A DNA stretch of 64,000 nt from a virus, in the IMG/VR virus record IMGVR_UViG_3300037264_003623, positions 45,084-109,083 of that record. One strand, 5' to 3'. Below are positions 29,387 to 36,338 of the stretch, in pieces; the first letter of the stretch is position 1, and each line of letters begins with the position of its first letter. Below the pieces are notes generated by a model. The model searched no databases. It saw only the letters and a program-made list of their open reading frames with translations, and was not told the DNA's origin. The position numbers were made by a program, and so were the translations under genes.

Positions 29387-29673
29387 TCGTCTTCAAGCAT
29401 CTTGAGTACCGGATCTACAAGGTGAAACGGCACCGTCAGTACAGCTACGACCTCCACCGGTACGTCGAGAAGCGGGAGTACGACTACGAGCATCCCGTCG
29501 TGAAGACGCGGGCGCATTCGCATCTCTTCATCCGGGAGGAGGGGATAGGTGGATGTCCCCGTGCGGGCACGAGATCGAGCACAAGGCGGCCTTCGGGGGT
29601 ATCCGCCCCGAAGACCTTGATCACGCAGTGGAGATTTTCGTCGGTAGGGAATCGGTCATCCTTCCCTGCCTGA
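29383..29673 (+). CDS. Hypothetical protein with uncertain 3' end
   Basis: The first 58 residues (MIVFKHLEYRIYKVKRHR...) look genuine: basic, tyrosine-rich and beta-like. The remaining 38 overlap the next gene in another frame and look like shadow sequence, so a frameshift or a truncated stop near 29545 is likely. Confidence 0.5.
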   Translation: MIVFKHLEYRIYKVKRHRQYSYDLHRYVEKREYDYEHPVVKTRAHSHLFIREEGIGGCPRAGTRSSTRRPSGVSAPKTLITQWRFSSVGNRSSFPA

Positions 29674-29741
29674 AGTGCAGGGATTGGCTGCGGAGGAACA
29701 AGGAGGCGGTGCTCGCCGCGGAGCACCTGAATAGAGAATGA
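29553..29741 (+). CDS. Hypothetical small zinc-type protein
   Basis: A 62-residue protein starting MSPCGHEIEHK after GGGAGGAGGGG. CLKC near residue 40 with the N-terminal CGH may bind zinc. ATGA overlap with the next gene. Confidence 0.6.
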   Translation: MSPCGHEIEHKAAFGGIRPEDLDHAVEIFVGRESVILPCLKCRDWLRRNKEAVLAAEHLNRE

Positions 29742-30016
29742 TCGTGATCAGAAACAAGGGGACGATCTTCGAACGTGGGGTAGTGCATGTCTTCGTCCGG
29801 CAGGGATCCGAGTTCAGGGCTCTGTGTGGGGTCAAGGCCGACTTCCCCGCCTCCGAAATGCGGACGCTTGCCGAGGACATCCTGTCAGAGGACGGGGCCG
29901 AGCGGGCCGTCGAGAGGTTCAAGAGGGTTCGGGATGGGTGCGAGAGGTGCGCGGTCTGGCTGGAGAAGAACTGGGATGCCCTGGTCGTGGCGGAGCGCCT
30001 GGCGGCGACGAGGTGA
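29738..30016 (+). CDS. Hypothetical protein
   Basis: A 92-residue protein: beta-rich start (GVVHVFVRQGSEFRALCG) and a C-terminal CERC in a helix. ALCG...CERC is the same spacing type as the small proteins at 20639 and 22646. Confidence 0.65.
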   Translation: MIVIRNKGTIFERGVVHVFVRQGSEFRALCGVKADFPASEMRTLAEDILSEDGAERAVERFKRVRDGCERCAVWLEKNWDALVVAERLAATR

Positions 30017-30019
30017 TTC

Positions 30020-30469
30020 ATGTTCGTCCTGGTGGGGAAGGATCTGGTGGACCTGGTGACCCGGCGCATCCCCGAGGTCGTCGAGAAGGTGATGCAGAGG
30101 GGCCACTCGAAGTGGTGCGATAGCGCGAGGATCGTCCCCTGGTCGGCGGGTGACGAGGTGGGGGCGACCCTTCGGGTTTCCATCAAGCCTTCCTCCGTTC
30201 GGGCCTCGCGTGGGGACTTCGCCCTCTCATGGGGCGTGGCGCTCAACGGGCAATCGAAGATGGAGATCGCCCTCTATGACGGGGACATGGCGGGCCTTCT
30301 TCACGAGTCACTGTTCGGTCGGGATGGGCAGGTGGACGACGTGAGGCTCGACCTCGACTCGGCCATCAAGGGGAGGGTGGGGTGCGCGGACGTGAATGTC
30401 CTCGTGAGCAGGGTCGTCGAGAAAGTCCGGAACGCGGTGGTGGCCCACAAGATGATGGAGGGGGCATGA
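30020..30469 (+). CDS. Hypothetical protein
   Basis: A 149-residue protein, mixed alpha/beta without a cysteine cluster. Helical ends (DLVTRRIPEVVEKVMQRG; LVSRVVEKVRNAVVAHKM) flank a beta-rich centre. No family recognised. Confidence 0.68.
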   Translation: MFVLVGKDLVDLVTRRIPEVVEKVMQRGHSKWCDSARIVPWSAGDEVGATLRVSIKPSSVRASRGDFALSWGVALNGQSKMEIALYDGDMAGLLHESLFGRDGQVDDVRLDLDSAIKGRVGCADVNVLVSRVVEKVRNAVVAHKMMEGA

Positions 30470-30738
30470 CGAGGTGCAAGTTCGACCGGTCGAACAAGGG
30501 GGGCGTGACCTACGAGAAGCCCTGCCGCGTATGCGGGCTGGGGATCATGCGGGCGCTTCGGGACGACTGCCCGTACCGCAAGCTCGAAGGGAAGCTCGCG
30601 GTCCTCATCAAACGGCACCTCGCCTACTACGAGGGGATCGGGTTGGCGCTGAAGGACGTGAGGAAGTATCGGAGCACCGGGGAACCGGCGCTGTCGGACC
30701 GAGAGGAGATCGAGAGGTTGAAGGGGAGGAAGTCATGA
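30466..30738 (+). CDS. Hypothetical zinc-type protein
   Basis: A 90-residue protein: PCRVCGLG, DDCPYRK and LAYYEGIGLALKDV. The last segment resembles member 3 of the tandem zinc family. ATGA overlaps on both sides. Confidence 0.65.
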   Translation: MTRCKFDRSNKGGVTYEKPCRVCGLGIMRALRDDCPYRKLEGKLAVLIKRHLAYYEGIGLALKDVRKYRSTGEPALSDREEIERLKGRKS

Positions 30739-31076
30739 GCGAGCAGGGTGTCAGTCTGGAGTTCTTCGCCGGGGCGTGCAAGTTGCTCGCCAGGAGCTTC
30801 GGGAACCGGCTCATGGACGTGTCCACGGCGAACGCGATCAAGGACCATTTCGCCGACATCGAGGCCCTCTACAAGACGCTGGAGATGGTCCCCAGGCGGA
30901 AGCCGGGGCACAAGGGCAAGAACGCCTACTACTGCACCTGCTGGGACAGGGACGCCTGGGTGGAGCCGATAGGCGGGGATGCGGTGAAAGACAAGAGCGT
31001 CCGGCGGGGCCGTTCCGACGGGCCCCTCCACGAGCGCGGGAGCGAGAAGTGCTGGGTCGGGAAGGAGAAAAAGTGA
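30735..31076 (+). CDS. Hypothetical protein
   Basis: A 113-residue protein: helical first half, then NAYYCTCWDRDAWVEP with CTC, and a basic tail. No family recognised. Confidence 0.62.
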   Translation: MSEQGVSLEFFAGACKLLARSFGNRLMDVSTANAIKDHFADIEALYKTLEMVPRRKPGHKGKNAYYCTCWDRDAWVEPIGGDAVKDKSVRRGRSDGPLHERGSEKCWVGKEKK

Positions 31077-31483
31077 ACGAGGAGAGGCTGTTCTCGATGC
31101 TCCAAGAGCTGACGGAGGCCGTCGTCGCCCTCGCGAAGGCGGTCGAGGCCGGGCGCAAGGAGACGGAGCGTCTCTGTGACCTGATCCAGCCGATCACCGA
31201 GAAGGTATTGGATTCCGAGGACGAGGGGAGGGTTGCCAGGGCCATCATGGGCCCCCCGAAAGTGGGGATGATGCTTCGCAACGACTACGCGGCCCTCAAG
31301 GACGCGATCGAGAATCCCCCCGATGCGGGCAAGAAGATCAGTGCCATAAAGGCCGTCCGGTCGGCGACGAGAAGTAGCCTGAAGGACGCGAAGGACCTGG
31401 TCGACAAGTATTGGGACACGCTGGAGAGAAGGCGGAATCTCCTCGACATGTTCGATGTTGGTGAGGCACCTTCCCCCGTATGA
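31073..31483 (+). CDS. Protein with ribosomal L7/L12 C-terminal-like segment
   Basis: A 136-residue protein started at the GTG overlapping the previous stop. Residues about 88-115, KKISAIKAVRSATRSS then LKDAKDLVDKYW, resemble the KxxxIKxVRxxTxLxLKEAKDLV core of the L7/L12 C-terminal domain, which contacts translation factors. The N-terminal half is a helix rich in E and A that could form a coiled coil. A role in acting on host translation is possible but unproven. Confidence 0.6.
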   Translation: MNEERLFSMLQELTEAVVALAKAVEAGRKETERLCDLIQPITEKVLDSEDEGRVARAIMGPPKVGMMLRNDYAALKDAIENPPDAGKKISAIKAVRSATRSSLKDAKDLVDKYWDTLERRRNLLDMFDVGEAPSPV

Positions 31484-31728
31484 CGAGGCAGTGCGCGTGG
31501 TGCGGGAACTTCGACGGCCAGTCTTACTGGAAGGTCGTCGGCGGGATCCTGGGCGGGAAGAGCGGCAGGGCGCGGGGCGTCTGCCGCCTACGGGATTTCC
31601 ATGCGATCGTCGTGGACGAGCTGGGTAATAGGAATGAGATTGATGTCTCCTGCTGCTCGAAGAAGGAGGCGGACCTCTGGGCGAAGGCTCTCGGGAAGGG
31701 GGAGATCAAGTGGGTCCTGGGGCTCTGA
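31480..31728 (+). CDS. Hypothetical zinc-type protein
   Basis: An 82-residue protein with CAWCG near the start, VCRL, and SCCSKKEADLWAKAL near the end. Overlaps the next gene by 19 bases. Confidence 0.62.
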   Translation: MTRQCAWCGNFDGQSYWKVVGGILGGKSGRARGVCRLRDFHAIVVDELGNRNEIDVSCCSKKEADLWAKALGKGEIKWVLGL

Positions 31729-32018
31729 TCCTGCCGAAGGCGTTCTTCGACGCCCTGACTGCCGGGAGCCTGCATCGGAGGGACGTCGGGTTGTCGGTCG
31801 CGTTGCGCGACGATGCGACGATCCTCGAAGTCATCGCCGGAGGGGAGACTCATTCGTTCGCGATCTCCCGCGCCAAGAAGAACGGGAAGATCCACATCAG
31901 CGCCCTCTTCACCGAGCATCTATGGGCGGAGGATGCGAGGGGGTGGGAGGTGGCGGGCAGGACCATACGCGGGGCGGTGGAGGCGGCATGGGTCGGATCC
32001 GTCTTCGCCAACGATTGA
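31710..32018 (+). CDS. Hypothetical protein
   Basis: A 102-residue protein from GTG 31710. Basic beta-rich centre (FAISRAKKNGKIHIS). No other start gives a longer conserved-looking frame. Followed by a T run and a class I promoter. Confidence 0.6.
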   Translation: MGPGALILPKAFFDALTAGSLHRRDVGLSVALRDDATILEVIAGGETHSFAISRAKKNGKIHISALFTEHLWAEDARGWEVAGRTIRGAVEAAWVGSVFAND

Positions 32019-32040
32019 CCTGCTTTTTTTCGGTTTCCTA

Positions 32041-32068
32041 TTGACGAAAGGGAGAAAACAGATATAAT
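32041..32068 (+). promoter_or_regulatory. Class I promoter
   Basis: TTGACG, spacer AAAGGGAGAAAACAGA, TATAAT, then ATCGGTGTCAAGAGCGAGGAGG. A T run lies at 32024-32030. Confidence 0.88.
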
Positions 32069-32095
32069 ATCGGTGTCAAGAGCGAGGAGGATGAA

Positions 32096-32497
32096 ATGGG
32101 CTGGTTGTTCATGTTCGAGATGGCGACCCGCAAGGCGATGATCGCCGATCGGATCGCCCCCCAGGAATGGGTGAACCCGGACGGGACCAAGTGCTCCCAA
32201 ACGACCCTCGCCCACACGTTCAAGGGGTCCCCCTTCGCGGGGGTCCTCTACTACGTGCGCGAGACCCGGATCGGCGAGAAGACCGATCGGTTCATCCAGA
32301 TCGACCTCCTCAGGTACTCCAAGACAGACGGCCCCGGGTGCTGGGGCTACAAGGACATGACAGAAGAATGCGGACCAAACCACGTATCATGCCCCCGCAG
32401 TTATTTGGGCATGGTTCCTTGCCCTGACAATCAGATCGCAAGAGCATGGCGGGGTAGAGTATTGGCATGGCATGATGAAAGATACAAAATTACTTGA
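32096..32497 (+). CDS. DUF6927-like protein with a substituted 3' end
   Basis: A 133-residue protein. The start MGWLFMFEMATRKAMI, the middle LAHTFKG...FIQIDLLRY and WGYKDMTEE fit the small family I know as DUF6927 (name from memory). After TEE (base 32368) the sequence changes to CGPNHVSCPRSYLGMVPC in an AT-richer style, whereas the expected family end MGPCYYGCPLKYLEMVPC lies orphaned at 33114. So the gene has a replacement tail delivered with the HNH gene that follows. Probably still functional. Confidence 0.82.
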   Translation: MGWLFMFEMATRKAMIADRIAPQEWVNPDGTKCSQTTLAHTFKGSPFAGVLYYVRETRIGEKTDRFIQIDLLRYSKTDGPGCWGYKDMTEECGPNHVSCPRSYLGMVPCPDNQIARAWRGRVLAWHDERYKIT

Positions 32498-32523
32498 CAG
32501 CGGGGGGAATGATTTTGTATCCT
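32494..32523 (+). promoter_or_regulatory. Promoter of the HNH gene at 32530, start on the ATG
   Basis: Consensus TTGACA at 32494-32499, 18-base spacer, TATCCT at 32518-32523, six bases, ATG 32530. The -35 box overlaps the stop of the preceding gene. No ribosome site. Confidence 0.6.
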
Positions 32524-32529
32524 AAACAC

Positions 32530-33114
32530 ATGAAAACAAAAACATGTAGCCGATGCGGCAGGAACCTTCCGGCCACAGAGGAATTTTTCTTCAGAAAAAG
32601 CAAGAGGACCGGCTGGTTGTCGGGGTGCCGGGACTGCCGAAGAGTTTTGTCGAGGGATGCTTATCGCAATCGCAACAGAATCAATCACGGAAGGCTGCAA
32701 AAACTGGAGGAGCTTAGAGTCTGGAGGAGCAAGTACGGCCTCCGGAAAAAGGCGGCACAGAGGTCACATGACCCAATCGGTTATTATGCGTCTGTCATGT
32801 TCAATTCTTCTTACAGGGCATCTCTTCGTAAGAAGATACCGCATACCATTACCAGGGCATGGATCCGGCAACAGTTAGACAAGGGGATATGCTCGGCAAC
32901 TGGGCTACATTTTAGATTTCCGAAACCAGAGGAAGGGAACCTTATAGGGCGGGATCCTTACCGGCCTTCACTTGACAGAATAGACAACACCAAGGGGTAC
33001 ACCCCGGATAATAGCAGAGTAGTTCTTTGGTGGTACAACGTCGCCAAGGGGCCTTGGTCGGACGAAGAGATGCTGGTCTTGGCGGAGGCGGTAGTCCGTT
33101 ACGTAAGACGATGA
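32530..33114 (+). CDS. HNH homing-type endonuclease behind the DUF6927-like gene
   Basis: A 194-residue protein. N-terminal CSRCGRNLPATEEFFFRKSK and CRDCRR form a zinc domain of the type seen in phage HNH enzymes; the C terminus has CSATGLHF, then PSLDRIDNTKGYTPDN and WWYN.AKG, the HNH block. ATG 32530 is preferred; an earlier TTG is part of the -35 box. The gene is clearly AT-richer than its surroundings, as is the substituted tail upstream. Related in layout to the 11400-12185 enzyme. Confidence 0.88.
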   Translation: MKTKTCSRCGRNLPATEEFFFRKSKRTGWLSGCRDCRRVLSRDAYRNRNRINHGRLQKLEELRVWRSKYGLRKKAAQRSHDPIGYYASVMFNSSYRASLRKKIPHTITRAWIRQQLDKGICSATGLHFRFPKPEEGNLIGRDPYRPSLDRIDNTKGYTPDNSRVVLWWYNVAKGPWSDEEMLVLAEAVVRYVRR

Positions 33115-33269
33115 TGGGGCCCTGCTACTACGGGTGCCCCCTCAAGTACCTGGAGATGGTGCCCTGCCCGGACAGTCAGTACGCCCGCGAGTGGCGGGAG
33201 GTGGTGAAGCGGTGGTGGGCGGTCCAGCGGGAGCGGAGGCAGGAGCGCAAGGCGAGGCAATCGGCGTGA
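33111..33269 (+). pseudogene. Orphaned original 3' end of the DUF6927-like gene
   Basis: From ATG 33111/33114 it reads MGPCYYGCPLKYLEMVPC and then a basic helix, the normal end of the family. The first ATG overlaps the HNH stop, so it might be translated as a 51-52-residue peptide. Removing 32369-33113 restores one continuous gene. Confidence 0.78.
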
Positions 33270-33490
33270 GGTGTTGGATGCCCGAGATGCCCGAGATGCC
33301 CTTAGAAGTGAAGCTGGCCATCGGACGGTTGTTCAGGATGATGAGCCGCCCCAGTCAGCCTGGCGATGTGGACATGTTCTACAAGTGCCGATCCATCATC
33401 CTGAACGCCGCGGAGGCCGGGGGTGTCTCTGTGGATGACTATCAGCCGAACTGGGTCCGAGATCGGTTGAAGGGTGCCCAGGGCGATTGA
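33266..33490 (+). CDS. Hypothetical small protein
   Basis: A 74-residue helical protein from GTG 33266 (ATG 33278 possible). It has the odd repeat MPEMPEMP near the start. No family recognised. Confidence 0.58.
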   Translation: MRCWMPEMPEMPLEVKLAIGRLFRMMSRPSQPGDVDMFYKCRSIILNAAEAGGVSVDDYQPNWVRDRLKGAQGD

Positions 33491-33502
33491 GGGGGGTGGG
33501 AG

Positions 33503-33682
33503 ATGAGGCGGTTGGCGGTATGGATTCTCAGGAGAGCGGCCTTGCTCTGCTACCGGGGCGAGGTCATCTTTCGGATCGGATGCTGGCCGGGGCCGAATGG
33601 TTCCGGAGAAAGAGTTACGGAGGGAGGGGCAGGTGAAGATTCTCGACATGTCGGTGGTGGCGGTTCGGAAGCCACTAATTAG
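33503..33682 (+). CDS. Possible 59-residue protein
   Basis: ATG 33503 after GGGGGTGGGAG; basic hydrophobic start (MRRLAVWILRRAALLCYRG) that could be a signal or membrane anchor, then a glycine-rich end overlapping the next gene. Weak candidate. Confidence 0.35.
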   Translation: MRRLAVWILRRAALLCYRGEVIFRIGCWPGPNGSGERVTEGGAGEDSRHVGGGGSEATN

Positions 33683-33911
33683 CGACACGAGGGAGTGCGA
33701 CTGCTGCGGCAAGACGATACCTCGCAAGACGAAGGCGTTGCGGGGCAAAGTTAGGGAGGGTTACGCAACCACGACGCTGTACGTCTGCGGAGACTGCGAG
33801 ACGGCTTACGGGGGAGAGGAAGCGATCAAGAGGGCCCACGCGAAACTAGTCAGCGACATCCGGACGATGCTCGCCAACGCGAAGCCCGCGACGGACATGG
33901 ATTTGAGGTGA
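33633..33911 (+). CDS. Hypothetical zinc-type protein
   Basis: A 92-residue protein from GTG 33633, chosen for GGAGGGG upstream. CDCCGK and CGDCETAYGG form a zinc ribbon. Confidence 0.65.
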   Translation: MKILDMSVVAVRKPLISDTRECDCCGKTIPRKTKALRGKVREGYATTTLYVCGDCETAYGGEEAIKRAHAKLVSDIRTMLANAKPATDMDLR

Positions 33912-33914
33912 TAC

Positions 33915-34727
33915 GTGACCTGGTTCAAGATCGAGTGGCCGAAGATGGTCGAGGTGGTTCCCGAGGGGCAGATCGGGGAGGCCAAGGTTATGCACTTCGA
34001 GGTGTCGGAGAAGATGAGCCGCATGACGTCCATCCGTGCGGCCCTCAACTCCAGCCGGAACGAGTACGTCCCCGGGGGCCGATACGCGAAGCTCATCGTC
34101 GGCCAGGACTTGATGATGAGCGACACGCTCATGGAGCAGTCCACGAACGCCAGGGCCGTGATGGAGGCCAACGGTGACGTTCTGATTGCGGGTATGGGGC
34201 TCGGGGTCATGCTGATCCCGGTCTGCCGCAAGCCTGATGTCAGGAGCGTCCTGGTCGTCGAGAAGTCCGCCGACGTGATCGTCCTGATCGAGCCCCACGT
34301 CCGCCGGTTCCTGGGCGCGGACGCCGCGAAGCTCACGGTGGTCCAGGGGGACATCTTCGACTTCAAGCCCCCCAAGGGGCAGAAGTGGGATGTTCTGTGG
34401 TTCGATATATGGGCGCAAAAGTGCGAAGACAACCTGGACGAGATGAGCGTCCTGAAGCGCCGGTTCGCCCGGCGGCTCAATCGCGGGAATCCGAAGTGCT
34501 GGATGGGTGCGTGGGAGGAGGCACGCCTCCGCTACCTCCGACGGCAGAGTAGGCGCGAGAACGCATACCAGATGGCGAGGGGCCTCGATAGCGAGGAGAA
34601 GATCGCCGACTTCGTGTCGGCGTTCGCCGAGGCCACGGGGGAGGACCAGGGGGATGTCCGGAGGGAGGTCGTCGGGATCATCCGGGACGTGCGGATGTCC
34701 GACCGGGCGGTGGTGGCTAGGGTGTGA
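33915..34727 (+). CDS. Class I SAM-dependent methyltransferase-like protein
   Basis: A 270-residue protein. GDVLIAGMGLGVMLIPV is a glycine-rich SAM-binding loop; VRSVLVVEKSADVI follows as the acidic strand end, then VVQGDIFDF and WDVLWFDIW as later Rossmann strands. The order resembles small methyltransferases and spermidine-synthase-like folds. There is no NPPY or DPPY, so a DNA-base methylase is less likely. Substrate unknown. GTG start at 33915. Confidence 0.75.
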   Translation: MTWFKIEWPKMVEVVPEGQIGEAKVMHFEVSEKMSRMTSIRAALNSSRNEYVPGGRYAKLIVGQDLMMSDTLMEQSTNARAVMEANGDVLIAGMGLGVMLIPVCRKPDVRSVLVVEKSADVIVLIEPHVRRFLGADAAKLTVVQGDIFDFKPPKGQKWDVLWFDIWAQKCEDNLDEMSVLKRRFARRLNRGNPKCWMGAWEEARLRYLRRQSRRENAYQMARGLDSEEKIADFVSAFAEATGEDQGDVRREVVGIIRDVRMSDRAVVARV

Positions 34728-34748
34728 TCGTTTTTTTTTGCTTTCCTC

Positions 34749-34776
34749 TTGACGAAAGGGAACAAACGGATATAAT
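34749..34776 (+). promoter_or_regulatory. Class I promoter
   Basis: TTGACG, spacer AAAGGGAACAAACGGA, TATAAT, then ATGAGTGTCAAGAGTGAGGAG. Nine T in a row lie at 34731-34739, right after the upstream stop. Confidence 0.88.
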
Positions 34777-34804
34777 ATGAGTGTCAAGAGTGAGGAGTAG
34801 GACG

Positions 34805-35236
34805 ATGATCTGGAACACCGAAGCGACGAAGAAAGCGAAGAAGGTCCTGGTCCAGGACGTCCTGGAGCGGTCCGACGATTTCGTGGTCAGGGCGCTCAAG
34901 GCCGTCTACGCCCGGCAGACCGCCGACGAGCGGGGGGCCGAGATCACCGTCCACCAGAACGGGAGGGGCTTCACCGGCTTCGACGCCCACATCCTCTCCT
35001 CCTTCGCCAAGCAGGTCGAGAAGTGGGAGGCTGCCGCCGAGAGGCAGTTCCCCTCCCCTCTGTCCCCCAAGCAGATGGCGACTGCCCGCAAGATGATGGG
35101 CAAGTACTGGGCACAGCTTATCGAGGTGGCCGACGAGAAGGCGAAGACCGCCCCTGCCCCGGTCGTACCCGTCCAGGCTCCCGCGGTCCTGCGGGTGTCC
35201 CCCTACAAGGGGCGGCGGATAGCCGAGGCGAGTTAG
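34805..35236 (+). CDS. Protein with the NGxGFxGxDA...KYxxQL motif
   Basis: A 143-residue protein from ATG 34805 after GAGGAG. Residues 50-105 (QNGRGFTGFDAHILSSFAKQ, then LSPKQMATARKMMGKYWAQL) match a segment found at the end of some phage helicases and as small separate phage and plasmid proteins. Its job is not established. An alanine/proline tail follows. Confidence 0.72.
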   Translation: MIWNTEATKKAKKVLVQDVLERSDDFVVRALKAVYARQTADERGAEITVHQNGRGFTGFDAHILSSFAKQVEKWEAAAERQFPSPLSPKQMATARKMMGKYWAQLIEVADEKAKTAPAPVVPVQAPAVLRVSPYKGRRIAEAS

Positions 35237-35251
35237 GACGTGAGGACGGAC

Positions 35252-35851
35252 ATGTACGCGAATCGAATCGATTTGACCGAGGACGAGATCCTGCTCCTCG
35301 ACGGGAGGAGTCGGGCGGAGGTCCAGTCCGAGGTAGATAGGATCAAGTCCTTCCGGGCCAAGGTCGCGGGGGGGATGAGCATCTACATGGCCCGGATCAT
35401 CTCTGACGCTGAGACGACGGGTATCCTGGACTTCAAGAACTCATCAGGAGGGAAATGCGCCCGGTGCGGGGAGCCGGGGTCGTCTGATGCCGTGTACCTT
35501 CGGGGGCCGAATAGGGGCCAGAGGAAGAAGCGCAACCCCACCATCTATCACACGACCTCTTATGTGGGGAGTCAGAGCTTCTGTATGGGGTGCTGGCCGA
35601 CCGTCATGAAGGAGCTCAGGGAGATGGACCACGCCCCGCTTTACGAGATCAAGATACAGGGGATCGTCAACAAGGTGATCCTCGATTTGGAGATGAAGTG
35701 CTACGGTTGCGAGCTGGTGTATTGGAAGACAGAGACGAAGGCCGGGTGGGATTGCCCTAGCTGCGGGAGGAGTATGAGACCGTTCAATGGGTCAGGCAAG
35801 AGGATCATCGAGATCGCCGCGCTGAACGCGGCTAATATACTGATGAGGTGA
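35252..35851 (+). CDS. Hypothetical protein with two zinc ribbons
   Basis: A 199-residue protein; ATG 35252 has GAGGA upstream (GTG 35240 is possible). First ribbon: CARCGEPG and CMGC; second: CYGCELVYW and CPSCGRSM. Helices between. Layout suggests nucleic-acid binding. Confidence 0.7.
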   Translation: MYANRIDLTEDEILLLDGRSRAEVQSEVDRIKSFRAKVAGGMSIYMARIISDAETTGILDFKNSSGGKCARCGEPGSSDAVYLRGPNRGQRKKRNPTIYHTTSYVGSQSFCMGCWPTVMKELREMDHAPLYEIKIQGIVNKVILDLEMKCYGCELVYWKTETKAGWDCPSCGRSMRPFNGSGKRIIEIAALNAANILMR

Positions 35852-35854
35852 CCG

Positions 35855-36325
35855 GTGGACCCGAGACACGATCCGAGGCGGATTCGGGAGGCCAGGCAGG
35901 CTGTCAGGGATGCCCGTGAGGAGATCAGGGCCGCCGCGGGGCGGCAGAGGAACGGCTCCATCCTGGCCCTGGTCGAGGGCTTCCTCTGCGCGTCGGTCCT
36001 GGCGGGGGTATCGGACGCCGACCTCCCCCTTCTCGGGCTCATCAAGGACTACTTGATCAAGGGCCTCCAGGTGTCCCGGAATCTCAGGGAGTTCATCGAT
36101 GTGCTGCTGGACGGGGGGAGCGTCCAGGAAGGGGAGGAGCGCGAGATCATCCTCGACATGCTCAAGGGGGCGGTGGGCCTGCTGTCAGGGGCGAGGAAGG
36201 AGTCCGTCTACGGGCTGCTCAGGATGAGAGAGAAGTTCCTGTGTCTTCGCGGCGAGGAGTGGGATCGGGTCATTATTCTTCTGGATGAGGCGCTCGGTAG
36301 GGGCGTGTTCGCTTTCCGGTGCTGA
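35855..36325 (+). CDS. Hypothetical helical protein
   Basis: A 156-residue protein from GTG 35855. Almost entirely helical; no cysteine cluster and no recognised family. Lies directly before the ligase. Confidence 0.65.
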   Translation: MDPRHDPRRIREARQAVRDAREEIRAAAGRQRNGSILALVEGFLCASVLAGVSDADLPLLGLIKDYLIKGLQVSRNLREFIDVLLDGGSVQEGEEREIILDMLKGAVGLLSGARKESVYGLLRMREKFLCLRGEEWDRVIILLDEALGRGVFAFRC

Positions 36326-36338
36326 CAGGAGGTGGTCC

